Below, in pieces: positions 42,843-51,984 of a DNA stretch of 63,387 nucleotides. How positions within the stretch are numbered: position 1 is the stretch's first letter; each line of letters begins with the position of its first letter. The stretch is from positions 1 through 63,387 of the forward strand of contig JAFXHU010000018.1 in NCBI GenBank assembly GCA_017533565.1, given 5' to 3'. Under the pieces are notes generated by a model that did not search any database, was not told where the DNA came from, and saw only the letters and a list, made by a program, of their open reading frames with translations. The position numbers and the translations under genes are program-made. The stretch is from Clostridia bacterium (GTDB lineage: Bacteria > Bacillota > Clostridia > Oscillospirales > CAG-272).

Positions 42843-44936
42843 TCAATTATTCGGTGTCATTTTATCAAAAACACCGATTATTGTGTGGCAGTTTATGATT
42901 TTTTCGGCAAGCTGCCCCTTTGAAAAATAGTAATGATTTGCCGCCTCGTAGCCGATTGCGGAGTTTTCGTTCATAAGCGAAAGCATTTCCTTTGCTATAC
43001 CAATTTCGTTTTTCGCCTCCGCTATCGCGGCTTCAAAACGGTTGTCGTTTCGTGCGCGGATAAAGCGTATCTGATTAAGCGAGGACTTAAATAAGCAGTA
43101 GGTCGCACGCGCCATCACCTGCGCCTCTCGGTCGCAATCGGTCGGAAGCATCTTAAGACCTATCTCCCATTCCTCGCAAAGACGTGCGAATTGAGCCTCA
43201 AATACGTCTATTGGATAGATACCGCGCCAGCTTTCCAAATCGTCGTAGGCAAAGCAGGTCATGCTCGCAGTATAGCCTGTCGGCTTTTCAAAAAGCAAGC
43301 TTGACGGCCCCGCGTTTTGCGGACCGTTGTATAGAACGTCAAGATGAAATGGAAACTCGCGAAACGCCCTTACGAATTGCTTTTCCGCCTCGTAAAGTGC
43401 GGGATTAGATGCTTCTGTGACGGCATTTTCGTAAAAATGCTTTGCCGCCGTGGCAATGTTGCGCCCGGGATAGCCTCCGAGCGTCCAGCTTAACAGAAGA
43501 TGACGAACTCCCTCGCCGTGCAAGCCGCGAATATGCTCGTCTATCGAGGGGGAAACGGGAATTGCGGGGACGGTTGAAGCCTCCCATGTCGTGTTGATTT
43601 GCACCTTCGCCCCTATTTCAAGTCCTCGCTCTCTTGCCAATTTCCATTCTCTCCTTGCAAGAGTGCCCGGACCTATTATGCTCATTGAGTAATCAAGAAC
43701 GTTTCCGCGCACTCCGCCAATCTCAAACGGAATGTCAAGCTCGCTTTGCGAGAGCAAAATAATTCCGCGCGGAAGGCGGTTAATTATCGCTTCGCTTTCC
43801 TCGTCCCAGCGCCAGCTCCACGCGAAAACACGTATATCCTCGCTTACGCGGCGCGCTCCCTCCAAAAAGCAGCCCAGAACCTCGGAAATTACCTCGGCGG
43901 CACTTCTGTCCTTGCACCGCGGGCAATTACACGGGGCATCGGGAGTACCCGAATGTGAAAAGCAGTTGGTTAAATTTTCGGAGCGCGTTATGCCAAAAAA
44001 GCCTCCAAGCTTCGGTACGGCTCGGCAAACCTCCTCCACCGCATCGCGCAAATAGTCCTTTACCGCATCGACAGAGGTGCAAAGCGAGGCAAAATCCCCG
44101 CGAACGTGTCCCATCAATTCGGGCTTTCCGTCAAAAAAGCCGATAGGCATACCGCGCGGCTCGTTCAAATACAGGTACAGCCTTATACCGAATTTGTCAA
44201 GCCTCTCGGTAAGCGCCCGCATTCTCTCGAGCCTTTTCTCATACCCCGCGGAAAGCGCAGGGTCGAACGGGAAGTGCGAAATTTGCGAAAGAATGCCCTG
44301 CGTCCATATTCCGTTGATACCAAGGCTTTGATATGCCTTAAGCTGCTCGTCGGGAAGATATTCCTCGCTATCTATGTCAAAGGCGTGCTGATACATTCCC
44401 GAAAAGGCGTAAATCATTCGGGTGGAAAACCTCTCCTTGCCCTTGAATTTTATAGACGGCACGCTGTATTTGAATTCAAACGGAGCCCTTCCCGAAAAAT
44501 CAAGCTCCCGCATTATCTGCTTGATTTTTTTCGTTTGCTCTCTTTCCTTGTCGGAAAGCTCCCTCCAAAGGACGGGCTTGCAGCGCGGCTTTTTTTCAAG
44601 CTTTACGTCGAGAAAATCCTCCTCGCGCAAAAGCCTTGCAAACGCTTCTTTATCTGTATCCAAAAGCTCGAAAAGCTGCTCGTACGGCAAAATATGCCAC
44701 ATTCTGCGGATAATTGTAATATACCCGCGCTTAAGCCATTTGTTTTCGGGATTAAAGTGTGGAATACCCATATCCTCCGCGGCGCGTTGAACGTTTTCTG
44801 CGGTTGTCCTTAAAACGCTTGCGATTTTTTCTGCGGGAACGTATTCGCTCGCCCTGAAAATAAATGCTTGATGCCTTGTCGGAAAATGGGATAACGGAAT
44901 TGGCTCCTTGTCAATCGGCGGTAGAGTAAAAAGCAC
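42843..44936 (-). CDS. Glycoside-hydrolase-like (TIM-barrel) protein of unknown specificity
   Basis: A 697-residue soluble protein without signal peptide. The central part (about 230-560) reads as a TIM barrel: GINGIWTQGILSQISHFPFD, GIRLYLYLNEPRGMP, GGFFGITRSENLTNCFSHSG, CNCPRCKDR, VFAWSWRWDEE. The CPRC segment and ITRSE are reminiscent of GH20/DUF4838-type proteins; no family can be fixed. I chose the GTG at 44936, with AGGAGG eight bases upstream, because the longer frame's ATG region (45007-45035) contains the promoter itself. It could act on host or mucin glycans taken up into the cell, which is inference. Confidence 0.7.
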   Translation of the reverse strand: MLFTLPPIDKEPIPLSHFPTRHQAFIFRASEYVPAEKIASVLRTTAENVQRAAEDMGIPHFNPENKWLKRGYITIIRRMWHILPYEQLFELLDTDKEAFARLLREEDFLDVKLEKKPRCKPVLWRELSDKEREQTKKIKQIMRELDFSGRAPFEFKYSVPSIKFKGKERFSTRMIYAFSGMYQHAFDIDSEEYLPDEQLKAYQSLGINGIWTQGILSQISHFPFDPALSAGYEKRLERMRALTERLDKFGIRLYLYLNEPRGMPIGFFDGKPELMGHVRGDFASLCTSVDAVKDYLRDAVEEVCRAVPKLGGFFGITRSENLTNCFSHSGTPDAPCNCPRCKDRSAAEVISEVLGCFLEGARRVSEDIRVFAWSWRWDEESEAIINRLPRGIILLSQSELDIPFEIGGVRGNVLDYSMSIIGPGTLARREWKLARERGLEIGAKVQINTTWEASTVPAIPVSPSIDEHIRGLHGEGVRHLLLSWTLGGYPGRNIATAAKHFYENAVTEASNPALYEAEKQFVRAFREFPFHLDVLYNGPQNAGPSSLLFEKPTGYTASMTCFAYDDLESWRGIYPIDVFEAQFARLCEEWEIGLKMLPTDCDREAQVMARATYCLFKSSLNQIRFIRARNDNRFEAAIAEAKNEIGIAKEMLSLMNENSAIGYEAANHYYFSKGQLAEKIINCHTIIGVFDKMTPNN

Positions 44937-45006
44937 CGTATTTGCCTCCTTTTCGGAAAATTCGTCCACAATTCTAAAGAACGGGCGGCTTGGTTTTTTT
45001 AAAACA

Positions 45007-45035
45007 AATATATCATAACCTCTCGCTCTTTTCAA
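45007..45035 (-). promoter_or_regulatory. Promoter of the glycosidase-like gene
   Basis: Reverse strand TTGAAA, 17-bp spacer ending TGA, TATATT. It overlaps the N-terminal codons of the longest frame and so argues for the GTG start. Confidence 0.8.
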
Positions 45036-45106
45036 GGCTTTTTAAGCAAAAATAAATTATTATTTTAAGCGAAATAAATACAAAAATAAAATATTCATTT
45101 TCCGTA

Positions 45107-45135
45107 TTGACAAAACCGTCCTTTCGTTATATAAT
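45107..45135 (+). promoter_or_regulatory. Promoter of the DMT transporter gene
   Basis: TTGACA, 17-bp spacer, TATAAT; no TG at the extended position. Confidence 0.87.
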
Positions 45136-45171
45136 GTTCGGGTATGCAAAAAAACAGACAAGGAATTGACT

Positions 45172-46230
45172 ATGAAATCAAACAAAATTTTTACAAATCC
45201 CGTGTTCGTAACCCTTGCGGCTATATTCTGCTGCGCCCTTTGGGGAAGCGCGACACCCTTTATAAAAACGGGGTACAGGCTTATGTTTCCCGCGGGAGGA
45301 CCCGACCTTCCGTCCACTATACTTTTCGCGGGCATTCGCTTTGCACTCGCGGGGCTTTTGACCGTTGTAATCTACTCGGTTGCCCGCCGCAGGCTGCTTT
45401 TGCCAAAGCGCGAAAGCCTCGGCATTATCGGACTTATTTCGGTGTTTCAAACCATTATACAGTATTTCTTCTTCTACGTCGGTCTTGCGAATACCACGGG
45501 GGCAAAGGGTACCATCCTTTCCGGCTCCTCCTCCTTTTTCGCAATCATTATTTCCTGTATATTTTTTAAGCAGGAAAGGCTCACCGTAAAGAAAATTATA
45601 GCCTGCATCGTCGGCTTTGCCGGAATTATCGCGGTAAATCTTAACGGACTTGATTTCAGTATGAACCTCCTCGGAGATGCCTTCGTCCTCTTTTCGGGCG
45701 TTTCTCTCGGCATTTCCTCGGTGCTTATGAAGAAATTTTCGGGACGGGAGGACCCCGTCGTTATCTCGGGCTACCAGTTTATGCTCGGCGGTGCGGTAAT
45801 GGCTGTTGTCGGCTTTGCCTTCGGCGGCAGGGTTGACCTCTCAAGCCCCGTCGGAGTGCTTGTCCTCGTATATCTCTCCGCGCTTTCCGCCGTCGCGTAT
45901 GCGCTTTGGGGCGTGCTTTTAAAGCACAATCCCGTGTCAAAGGTTACGATTTTCTCCTTTACCACCCCCGTTTTCGGCGTTATCCTCACAAAGCTTATGC
46001 TCCCCGACGAAAGCCAAATTCACATATTAAATCTCCTTATCTCGCTGCTTCTCGTCGCACTTGGCGTGTTTATGCTTAACTACGTGCCAAGGCAAAAAAA
46101 GACCGCCTCGGATATACAGCCCGAAGCCAACGGCAGCGCCTCGGATGCATCTTTGACAGTCAAGGAAGCCGACGGCAGCGCCTCCGCCACACCCCCGAAT
46201 GCGGAGGAAAAGCCCGAAAACGACGAATAG
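45172..46230 (+). CDS. EamA-family (DMT) transporter
   Basis: A 352-residue membrane protein with ten hydrophobic helices arranged as two EamA repeats (VTLAAIFCCALWGSATPFIK ... LSAVAYALWGVLLKHNPVSKVTIFSFTTPVFGVI). The hydrophilic C-terminal tail of about 50 residues holds two imperfect repeats (EANGSASDASLTVKEADGSASATPP). ATG 45172 has AAGGA upstream; a TTG at 45166 is the alternative. Substrate unknown; the family exports amino acids, nucleosides or other metabolites. Confidence 0.92.
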   Translation: MKSNKIFTNPVFVTLAAIFCCALWGSATPFIKTGYRLMFPAGGPDLPSTILFAGIRFALAGLLTVVIYSVARRRLLLPKRESLGIIGLISVFQTIIQYFFFYVGLANTTGAKGTILSGSSSFFAIIISCIFFKQERLTVKKIIACIVGFAGIIAVNLNGLDFSMNLLGDAFVLFSGVSLGISSVLMKKFSGREDPVVISGYQFMLGGAVMAVVGFAFGGRVDLSSPVGVLVLVYLSALSAVAYALWGVLLKHNPVSKVTIFSFTTPVFGVILTKLMLPDESQIHILNLLISLLLVALGVFMLNYVPRQKKTASDIQPEANGSASDASLTVKEADGSASATPPNAEEKPENDE

Positions 46231-46238
46231 CACCTTAA

Positions 46239-46275
46239 ATCGGTGCGGCGATATGCCGTGCCGATTTTTATTTTT
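46239..46275 (+). terminator. Terminator of the DMT gene
   Basis: AATCGG...CCGATT outer stem with GCGGC/GCCGT inside, then a T-rich tail. Confidence 0.82.
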
Positions 46276-46277
46276 TA

Positions 46278-46306
46278 TTGACATACGGATTTTTGGGGTA
46301 TATAAT
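46278..46306 (+). promoter_or_regulatory. Promoter of the BspA-like lipoprotein gene
   Basis: TTGACA, 17-bp spacer, TATAAT, directly after the previous terminator. Confidence 0.9.
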
Positions 46307-46340
46307 ATTTGCGTAAATATTTTCGTACGAGGATTATGCT

Positions 46341-48407
46341 ATGAAACGCATTTTAACCGCGCTTTTTGCGCTTACCGCTTTGACGCTGCTATTGCTTTGT
46401 CTTACCGCCTGCGGCGGAAGAAGCCATACGCACAGCTATGGGGAGTGGCGGGTATTGACCCCCGCAACCTGTACCGCCGACGGAGAGGAAATACGCACCT
46501 GCGAATGCTCCGCGGGTGAAACGAGAAAAATTCCCGCCCTCGGTCACACCGAAATTACGGTGAAGGGCAGTGCCCCCACCTGTACGGAGGACGGACTCAC
46601 CGACGGGCTTACCTGCGACAGATGCGGAGTGTCGATGCTTGAGCAAGCGGCTATACCCGCAACGGGACACACCTACTACACGCACACCTGCCGCGACTGC
46701 GACAGCGTGATTACCGTAAGCGTGGGGCTTTCCTTTACCTCAAACGGTGACGGCACCTGCTACGTTTCGGGCATCGGCGAATGCACCTCGCTTCATATTC
46801 TTATCCCCGAAAGCTACGGGGGAATGAGGGTCACGGGCATCGGCGCGGGCGCGTTTTCGGGCTGCGAGGGCTTGCTTGCCGTAATCCTTCCCGATACCGT
46901 AGGCTCGGTTGGCGCGGGTGCGTTTTCCGGCTGTACCTCTCTTAAAACCGTATCTCTTTCGGGAGTCGGCACAATCGGCAAAAATTGCTTTGACGGCTGC
47001 TCCTCGCTTTCAAACGTTTCGCTCTCCGACACACTCGTCGCAATAGAGGAGGGGGCGTTTGCGAATTGCGGCTCGCTTAAATCCCTGTTTCTTCCGTCCA
47101 CCGTTATCACGGTTAACAAGGATGCCTTCTCGGGAACGCTCGGCATTGAAATACACACCGACGCAACGACCGTTCCGAGCGGCTGGACATTTATGAATAT
47201 CAACGTTGTCATCGTCATAGCCCATACGCACAGCTACGGCGAATGGATAACCACCCGCGAGCCTACCTGCTCGGCAAACGGTTTTAAGGTACAAATCTGC
47301 GAATGCGGATGTAAAAACACGGCAGAAATAGACACTATCCCCCACACGGAGGAAACCGTAAGCGGCACGCCCGCAACCTGTACCGCAACGGGACTTACCG
47401 ACGGCAAGCAATGCACGGTCTGCGGCACGGTCACGGTTGAGCAGAGCGTTATAGAAAAGCTCCCGCACGAGGAAGAAACGGTAAACGGCACGCCCGCAAC
47501 CTGCACCGCAACGGGACTTACCGACGGCAAGCAATGCACGGTCTGCGGCACCGTCACCCTTGAACAGGAAACAATCCCAACCAACCCGCACACCGAGGAA
47601 ACGGTAGAGGGCAAAGCACCGAGCTGTACCGCGACGGGCTTGACCGACGGAAAATACTGCACCGTCTGCGGCACCGTTACGGTTGAGCAGGAGGAAATCC
47701 CCACCGTTCCACACTCCGAGGAAACGGTTGCTGGCAAACCCGCCACCTGCACCGAAATGGGCTTAACCGACGGTAAATACTGTACTGTGTGCGGTACTGT
47801 AACTCTTGAACAAATTGAAATTTCCACCTCCGAGCACGATTATGTTGACGGAATTTGTACGGTTTGCGGAGCGCGCAAAACAAGCGAGGGACTTCGTTTT
47901 ACCAAAAATTCGGACGAAAGCTCCTATACCGTTGCGGGCATCGGCTCTTGCAAGGATACCGCTATCGTTATCCCGCCATATTTAAACGGACTTCCCGTAA
48001 CCGCAATCGCGGAGGATGCTTTCCGCGGTGCAAAAATAACCTCGGTTTTCGTTCCCGAAACGGTTACGAATATCGGACGCTCCGCATTTGCCGAATCCAC
48101 GGTAGAAGAGGTTACTCTTTCCGTCGGTATGAATGGTATAGAGGAAATGGCGTTTTACTACTGCGCCTCGCTTGAAAGCATCAATCTCCCCGAGGGGCTT
48201 CGCTACGTGAGATACTCTGCCTTTGAGGGCTGTACCTCGCTGAAATCTCTTTACATTCCCGCATCCGTTACCTATATGGGATACGATTCCTTCATAGGAT
48301 GCAAGGATTTGACCGTTTACTGTGCGGCTGCTGCTCGCCCAACCTATTGGGAAAAGGACTGGGCGGACGGCGCGAGCAAGGTTGTTTGGGGACATATTCC
48401 GCAATAA
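46341..48407 (+). CDS. Surface lipoprotein with BspA-type leucine-rich repeats and Cys-pair repeats
   Basis: A 688-residue lipoprotein: signal peptide with lipobox LTAC at Cys24. Two blocks of LRR_5/BspA repeats (about 130-260, GAFSGCTSLKTVSLSG... and 565-670, AFRGAKITSVFVPETV...) flank a region of short Cys-containing repeats. Four near-identical units of about 41 residues (about 333-500) each contain PHTEETV.G..ATCTATGLTDGK.CTVCGTVT.EQ; three looser units lie near the N-terminus. BspA repeats occur in adhesins of oral and gut anaerobes, so surface binding is likely. Cys pairs could bind metal or form disulfides. Own promoter and terminator. Confidence 0.9.
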   Translation: MKRILTALFALTALTLLLLCLTACGGRSHTHSYGEWRVLTPATCTADGEEIRTCECSAGETRKIPALGHTEITVKGSAPTCTEDGLTDGLTCDRCGVSMLEQAAIPATGHTYYTHTCRDCDSVITVSVGLSFTSNGDGTCYVSGIGECTSLHILIPESYGGMRVTGIGAGAFSGCEGLLAVILPDTVGSVGAGAFSGCTSLKTVSLSGVGTIGKNCFDGCSSLSNVSLSDTLVAIEEGAFANCGSLKSLFLPSTVITVNKDAFSGTLGIEIHTDATTVPSGWTFMNINVVIVIAHTHSYGEWITTREPTCSANGFKVQICECGCKNTAEIDTIPHTEETVSGTPATCTATGLTDGKQCTVCGTVTVEQSVIEKLPHEEETVNGTPATCTATGLTDGKQCTVCGTVTLEQETIPTNPHTEETVEGKAPSCTATGLTDGKYCTVCGTVTVEQEEIPTVPHSEETVAGKPATCTEMGLTDGKYCTVCGTVTLEQIEISTSEHDYVDGICTVCGARKTSEGLRFTKNSDESSYTVAGIGSCKDTAIVIPPYLNGLPVTAIAEDAFRGAKITSVFVPETVTNIGRSAFAESTVEEVTLSVGMNGIEEMAFYYCASLESINLPEGLRYVRYSAFEGCTSLKSLYIPASVTYMGYDSFIGCKDLTVYCAAAARPTYWEKDWADGASKVVWGHIPQ
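47336..47830 (+). repeat. Coding tandem repeat of about 123 bp units
   Basis: Four units encoding the PHTEETV...CTVCGT module; units 1 and 2 are almost identical at the DNA level (ACGGGACTTACCGACGGCAA shared), units 3 and 4 more diverged. Confidence 0.88.
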
Positions 48408-48424
48408 TCAAATTTATATCTTTT

Positions 48425-48456
48425 GACGGGTACAGAGCTTGTGCCCGTCTTTTTCC
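48425..48456 (+). terminator. Terminator of the lipoprotein gene
   Basis: GACGGGTACA...TGTGCCCGTC stem followed by T5. Confidence 0.85.
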
Positions 48457-48510
48457 TTTTCTCGTTAAAAAGCGTGCGAAAAATGCCTGCGAAAAATGCC
48501 GCCAAATCGG

Positions 48511-48539
48511 TTGACAAGTTACGGCAAATATGTTAAAAT
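48511..48539 (+). promoter_or_regulatory. Promoter of the TerB/BrxD/helicase operon
   Basis: TTGACA, 17-bp spacer ending TGT, TAAAAT. It leads into a 106-bp leader before the ATG at 48646. It is the only clear promoter up to 55952. Confidence 0.87.
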
Positions 48540-48645
48540 ATCTATTTAGAAACGGCTCGCACACGCGCTATGCCCACGCGCCACGCGTAACCTAACACGG
48601 CGGGCTAAAAAAACCGTGCGGATTTGCTCGGGGAAAGGGGGAAGT

Positions 48646-50577
48646 ATGGCTTTCGGTAAAAACGAAAAGGACGATTTTTGGGATATAGACAAGCTCGTGC
48701 CGAAAAAGCGCGCCACGCTCTTTTCCTATGCCTCCGCCGACCCCACGCGCGACGTTGAAATCCCCAAGGGGGTAAAGCCGACGAAGGAGGAAAACGGTAA
48801 GCCAAGCGCCGCGGACTCCGAAAAAAGCAGGGTGGAGAACAGCTCCCCGCGCCCCGAAAGCGAGCGCAGCCTCGGCAATACCGCGGGCACACACGCCACC
48901 GAAAGGGTGATTTCCTACGTCCCCTCCGCCGACGGGCTTATACGGGAGGTAAAAATACACCGCTTCGTGGATAAGTACGACTTTTACGATAATTTCCGTA
49001 AATCCGCGCTTATTTATTACGATTACCGCCCGACCGCAAGGGCGGAGTTTGCACAGTTTTACTCCTATATGCCCCAGTATTCACAGCTTAATCCCGCACA
49101 AAAGGCATACTATTTCTTCTGGCGCACCGAAATGCAGCGCGGAAGATTTCTTAAAACCGATTACTCCTACGTCTATCTTTACGTTTACGAGATTTTGAAT
49201 TTACCCGATAAAATTCCGCCCGAGGAGGGGGTAAAGCTCCTTTGCCGCGTGTGGCGCGAGTACAGAAGGGCGCTCCCGCGCCTCGACCTTTATTTCGCAA
49301 TCTGGGTACAGGATTATTGCCTCGTGCATCGGCTTGACTGCCCCACCGCGGAGATAGAGGATTTTATCTTCGACGTTATTTCCGCCTCTACCTTCAAGGA
49401 ATTTTATATCTCCGACGTAGGGCGCTACGGCGGAAGCGGGACGGCGGCACTGCTTGCCTATCTTTCCGACTACGATTGGAGGCGCGGCAAATACGCCGCG
49501 GGCGACCCCGAGCTTGACGCGGAGGAAAGGAAAAAGCAGGCAACCCTCTACCGCACTCATATGGAGGGCGCAATGTCGCTCCTTTTCCGCGACCTTTGGG
49601 GAGAGTGCCTCGCCACCGCGAAAGGCGGTAAGGCTCAAACCGTAAAGCGCGACGCCTTTCCAAACTCGCTTTGCACGCACAGCGTAAAGTGCAAGCTTGA
49701 GGTGGAGTTTTACCCGATTGCCTCCGCAACGGGGCTTCGCACGGGAGTTACCGCCGCGGTAAGATACACCGAAAACAAAATACGCGCGCTCCTTGGAATA
49801 CGGAGCCGCCTTGCGATAAAGGACCTTCCAAACGATTACCGCCGCGTTATAGACTATTATTTCGGCGTTATAGAGGAGGGCGAAAGAAAGAAGAAAGAGA
49901 GGGCGTCCGCCCCCGAGTATATGCGCCTTTACGACGCACCAAGGTCGGAAATGTCGATGCAGGGTGCCGACGAAATCGAGCGCGCCTCCTGGCACACCAC
50001 CGCCCGCCTCGTCGAGGGTATGGAGGAAAACGAGTCGGTAACCGCCACGCCCGCCGCGAAAAACGGCTGTGACAACCCCAAAGCCGACCGCGACGGGTCT
50101 GCACACGCCACCGCCGCATCGCATACCGAAGCACCCGCTTCTGCACGGGAAGCATCACCCACAGCGCATACGGAAAAAGCTACCACCGCACCCGCTGCTA
50201 TGTCCACCGCACCCGCTGCTATGTCCACCGCACCCGCGGCGGAAACTACGCACGCAACGCACGCCGCCGAAGCCTCCGAAACACCGAATTTGACCGCGGA
50301 TTACCCACCCGACAAGGCGGACGGCTGTGCCGATACCTACGGACTTTCCGACGGGGAAATCGCCTATATTGCCCACCTTTGCTTTGGCGGTGAATACATC
50401 TCCGCTATACCCGAGGACACCATCGCGGAGCGAATTAACGAGGCGTTTGCCGACGGCTTTGGCGACGTAATTTTGGAGATGACGGAGGACGGATACGCTC
50501 TTATCGAGGATTACAGAGAGGATATTACCGAATGGCTATACAAAATAACGATTAAAAATACCGAAGCGAATACTTAA
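48646..50577 (+). CDS. TerB_N/TerB_C domain protein
   Basis: A 643-residue soluble protein. The N-terminal third has the TerB_N pattern (YDNFRKSALIYYDY...FYSYMPQYSQLNPAQKAYYFFWRTEMQRGRFLKTDYSYVYLYVYEILNL). A helical middle is followed by an Ala/Thr/Ser/His-rich linker (about 465-570) and a TerB_C-like end (GFGDVILEMTEDGYALIEDYREDITEW). Such proteins are predicted adaptors of nucleic-acid-associated stress or defence systems; no enzymatic residues are visible. I chose ATG 48646 with AAAGGGGG upstream. First gene of an operon with a BrxD-like ATPase and an Lhr-like helicase. Confidence 0.85.
   Translation: MAFGKNEKDDFWDIDKLVPKKRATLFSYASADPTRDVEIPKGVKPTKEENGKPSAADSEKSRVENSSPRPESERSLGNTAGTHATERVISYVPSADGLIREVKIHRFVDKYDFYDNFRKSALIYYDYRPTARAEFAQFYSYMPQYSQLNPAQKAYYFFWRTEMQRGRFLKTDYSYVYLYVYEILNLPDKIPPEEGVKLLCRVWREYRRALPRLDLYFAIWVQDYCLVHRLDCPTAEIEDFIFDVISASTFKEFYISDVGRYGGSGTAALLAYLSDYDWRRGKYAAGDPELDAEERKKQATLYRTHMEGAMSLLFRDLWGECLATAKGGKAQTVKRDAFPNSLCTHSVKCKLEVEFYPIASATGLRTGVTAAVRYTENKIRALLGIRSRLAIKDLPNDYRRVIDYYFGVIEEGERKKKERASAPEYMRLYDAPRSEMSMQGADEIERASWHTTARLVEGMEENESVTATPAAKNGCDNPKADRDGSAHATAASHTEAPASAREASPTAHTEKATTAPAAMSTAPAAMSTAPAAETTHATHAAEASETPNLTADYPPDKADGCADTYGLSDGEIAYIAHLCFGGEYISAIPEDTIAERINEAFADGFGDVILEMTEDGYALIEDYREDITEWLYKITIKNTEANT
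50187..50240 (+). repeat. 21-bp tandem repeat in the TerB linker
   Basis: About two and a half in-frame copies of CACCCGCTGCTATGTCCACC plus one base, encoding APAAMST repeats. Confidence 0.9.
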
Positions 50578-50608
50578 CACGCTTTTAACCTCGCTCACCG
50601 CGGGAGTC

Positions 50609-51970
50609 GTGCCGAGAAGCGGCGCGCCCTATATCGCAATCGGACGGGCGGAGGAAATCAACTCGCTTCTCGACAATCTTGACGAGGTTGCCGAGGGGGG
50701 CGCAGCCTGCCGCTTTCTTATCGGAAGATACGGAAGCGGAAAAAGCTTTCTTATCCAGCTTATACGCGGCTACGCGCTTGAGCGCGGCTTTGTCTGCGCA
50801 GATGCCGACCTCTCGCCCGAAAGACGGCTTACGGGAGGAAACGGTGCGGGGCTTGCCACCTATCGAGAGCTGATAATCAACCTCGCAGTAAAGGCTTCGC
50901 CCGAGGGAGGCGCACTCCCGACCGTGCTTTCGCGCTACTATACGGGACTTCGCACGGCACTCGTTTCGGAGGGGCTTGACCCCGATTCGCCCGAATTTGC
51001 CGCCGAGCTTAAAAGGCGCGTGTATCTCACGCTTGCCGAGCTTGAGGGGGACGTAGGAGGCTTTGACTTCGCGCGCGTCCTCGGCGAATACTACACCGCC
51101 GCGGGAGAGGGAAATAACGAAAGAAAAACCGCCTGCCTCCGTTGGCTTCGCGGCGAGTTTTCAACCAAAACCGAGGCAAAGGCAGCCCTCGGCTTTCCCG
51201 TAAGCACGGTTATTGACGACGATAACTGGTACAATTATATAAAGCTTATCTCCGCGCTTTCGGTGCGCCTCGGCTACAAGGGGCTCGTCGTGTTTATCGA
51301 CGAGTGCGTAAACCTCTACAAAATCCCCAACCGCATCTCGCGCGAGGCGAATTACGAAAAAATTCTCGCTATCTTTAACGATACGCTCCAGGGGAAGGCG
51401 AATAACCTTGCCGTAATCTTTGGCGGCACACCGCAGTTTCTTGAGGATACGCGCCGCGGACTTTTCAGCTACGACGCCCTTCGCTCAAGGCTTGCCGACT
51501 CCCGCTACACCGAGCTTGGCTACCGCAATTTGTCAAGCCCCGTGATACGCCTTCGCCGCCTTTCGGATAACGAGCTTTTGGCTCTGGTAAAAAGACTTAC
51601 CCGCCTTTGGACGGAGAGGGAGGGACTTTCCGCCCCGCCGCTTACCGATGCCGAAACCGAGCGCTTTATGGCGCACGCTCTCTCCCGTGCGGGTGCGGAG
51701 GAGCTTATAACTCCGCGTGAAATTATCCGCGACTACCTGACGCTCTTAAACGTGCTTCGCGATAACCCGGGCGCAACTCTCGATTCGCTTCTCTCGGGCA
51801 TAAGCTTCGCACCGAGTCCCGACGTGGAAGGCTCCGCCGACGGCTCAACCGATGCCTCCCCCGCAAGAACCGCGACGGCAAAGCCCGTGGCGGAAAGCTC
51901 CGCGCCCGTAAACCCCGCGGATGGTATGACACTCCCAAAAAAGATAGGTTTATTTGATATTGATATTTAA
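50609..51970 (+). CDS. BrxD-like (DUF2791) P-loop ATPase
   Basis: At least 453 residues. Walker A is GRYGSGKS at residues 39-46 after the family segment PYIAIGRAEEINSLLDNL; ADADLSPERRLTG is highly typical, and Walker B is GLVVFIDECVNLYKI at about 228. It belongs with the ATPases called BrxD in BREX type 2 loci. The GTG start used here is minimal and has no good RBS; the same frame is open back to 50549, and the residues just upstream (RILNTLLTSLTAG before VVPRSG) fit the family, so the true start is probably earlier or reached by a frameshift from the TerB gene. The helicase gene follows after 14 bp. Confidence 0.85.
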   Translation: MPRSGAPYIAIGRAEEINSLLDNLDEVAEGGAACRFLIGRYGSGKSFLIQLIRGYALERGFVCADADLSPERRLTGGNGAGLATYRELIINLAVKASPEGGALPTVLSRYYTGLRTALVSEGLDPDSPEFAAELKRRVYLTLAELEGDVGGFDFARVLGEYYTAAGEGNNERKTACLRWLRGEFSTKTEAKAALGFPVSTVIDDDNWYNYIKLISALSVRLGYKGLVVFIDECVNLYKIPNRISREANYEKILAIFNDTLQGKANNLAVIFGGTPQFLEDTRRGLFSYDALRSRLADSRYTELGYRNLSSPVIRLRRLSDNELLALVKRLTRLWTEREGLSAPPLTDAETERFMAHALSRAGAEELITPREIIRDYLTLLNVLRDNPGATLDSLLSGISFAPSPDVEGSADGSTDASPARTATAKPVAESSAPVNPADGMTLPKKIGLFDIDI

Positions 51971-51984
51971 TTTTGAGGCAGAAT

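Noticed and set aside
44106-44813. 235-codon forward frame antisense to the glycosidase-like gene
   Set aside because: It mirrors the codon structure of the reverse-strand gene; no RBS and no recognisable domain.
42843-45035. ATG start at 45035 for the glycosidase-like gene
   Set aside because: A promoter with 17-bp spacing lies on top of the first codons; GTG 44936 has AGGAGG at correct spacing.
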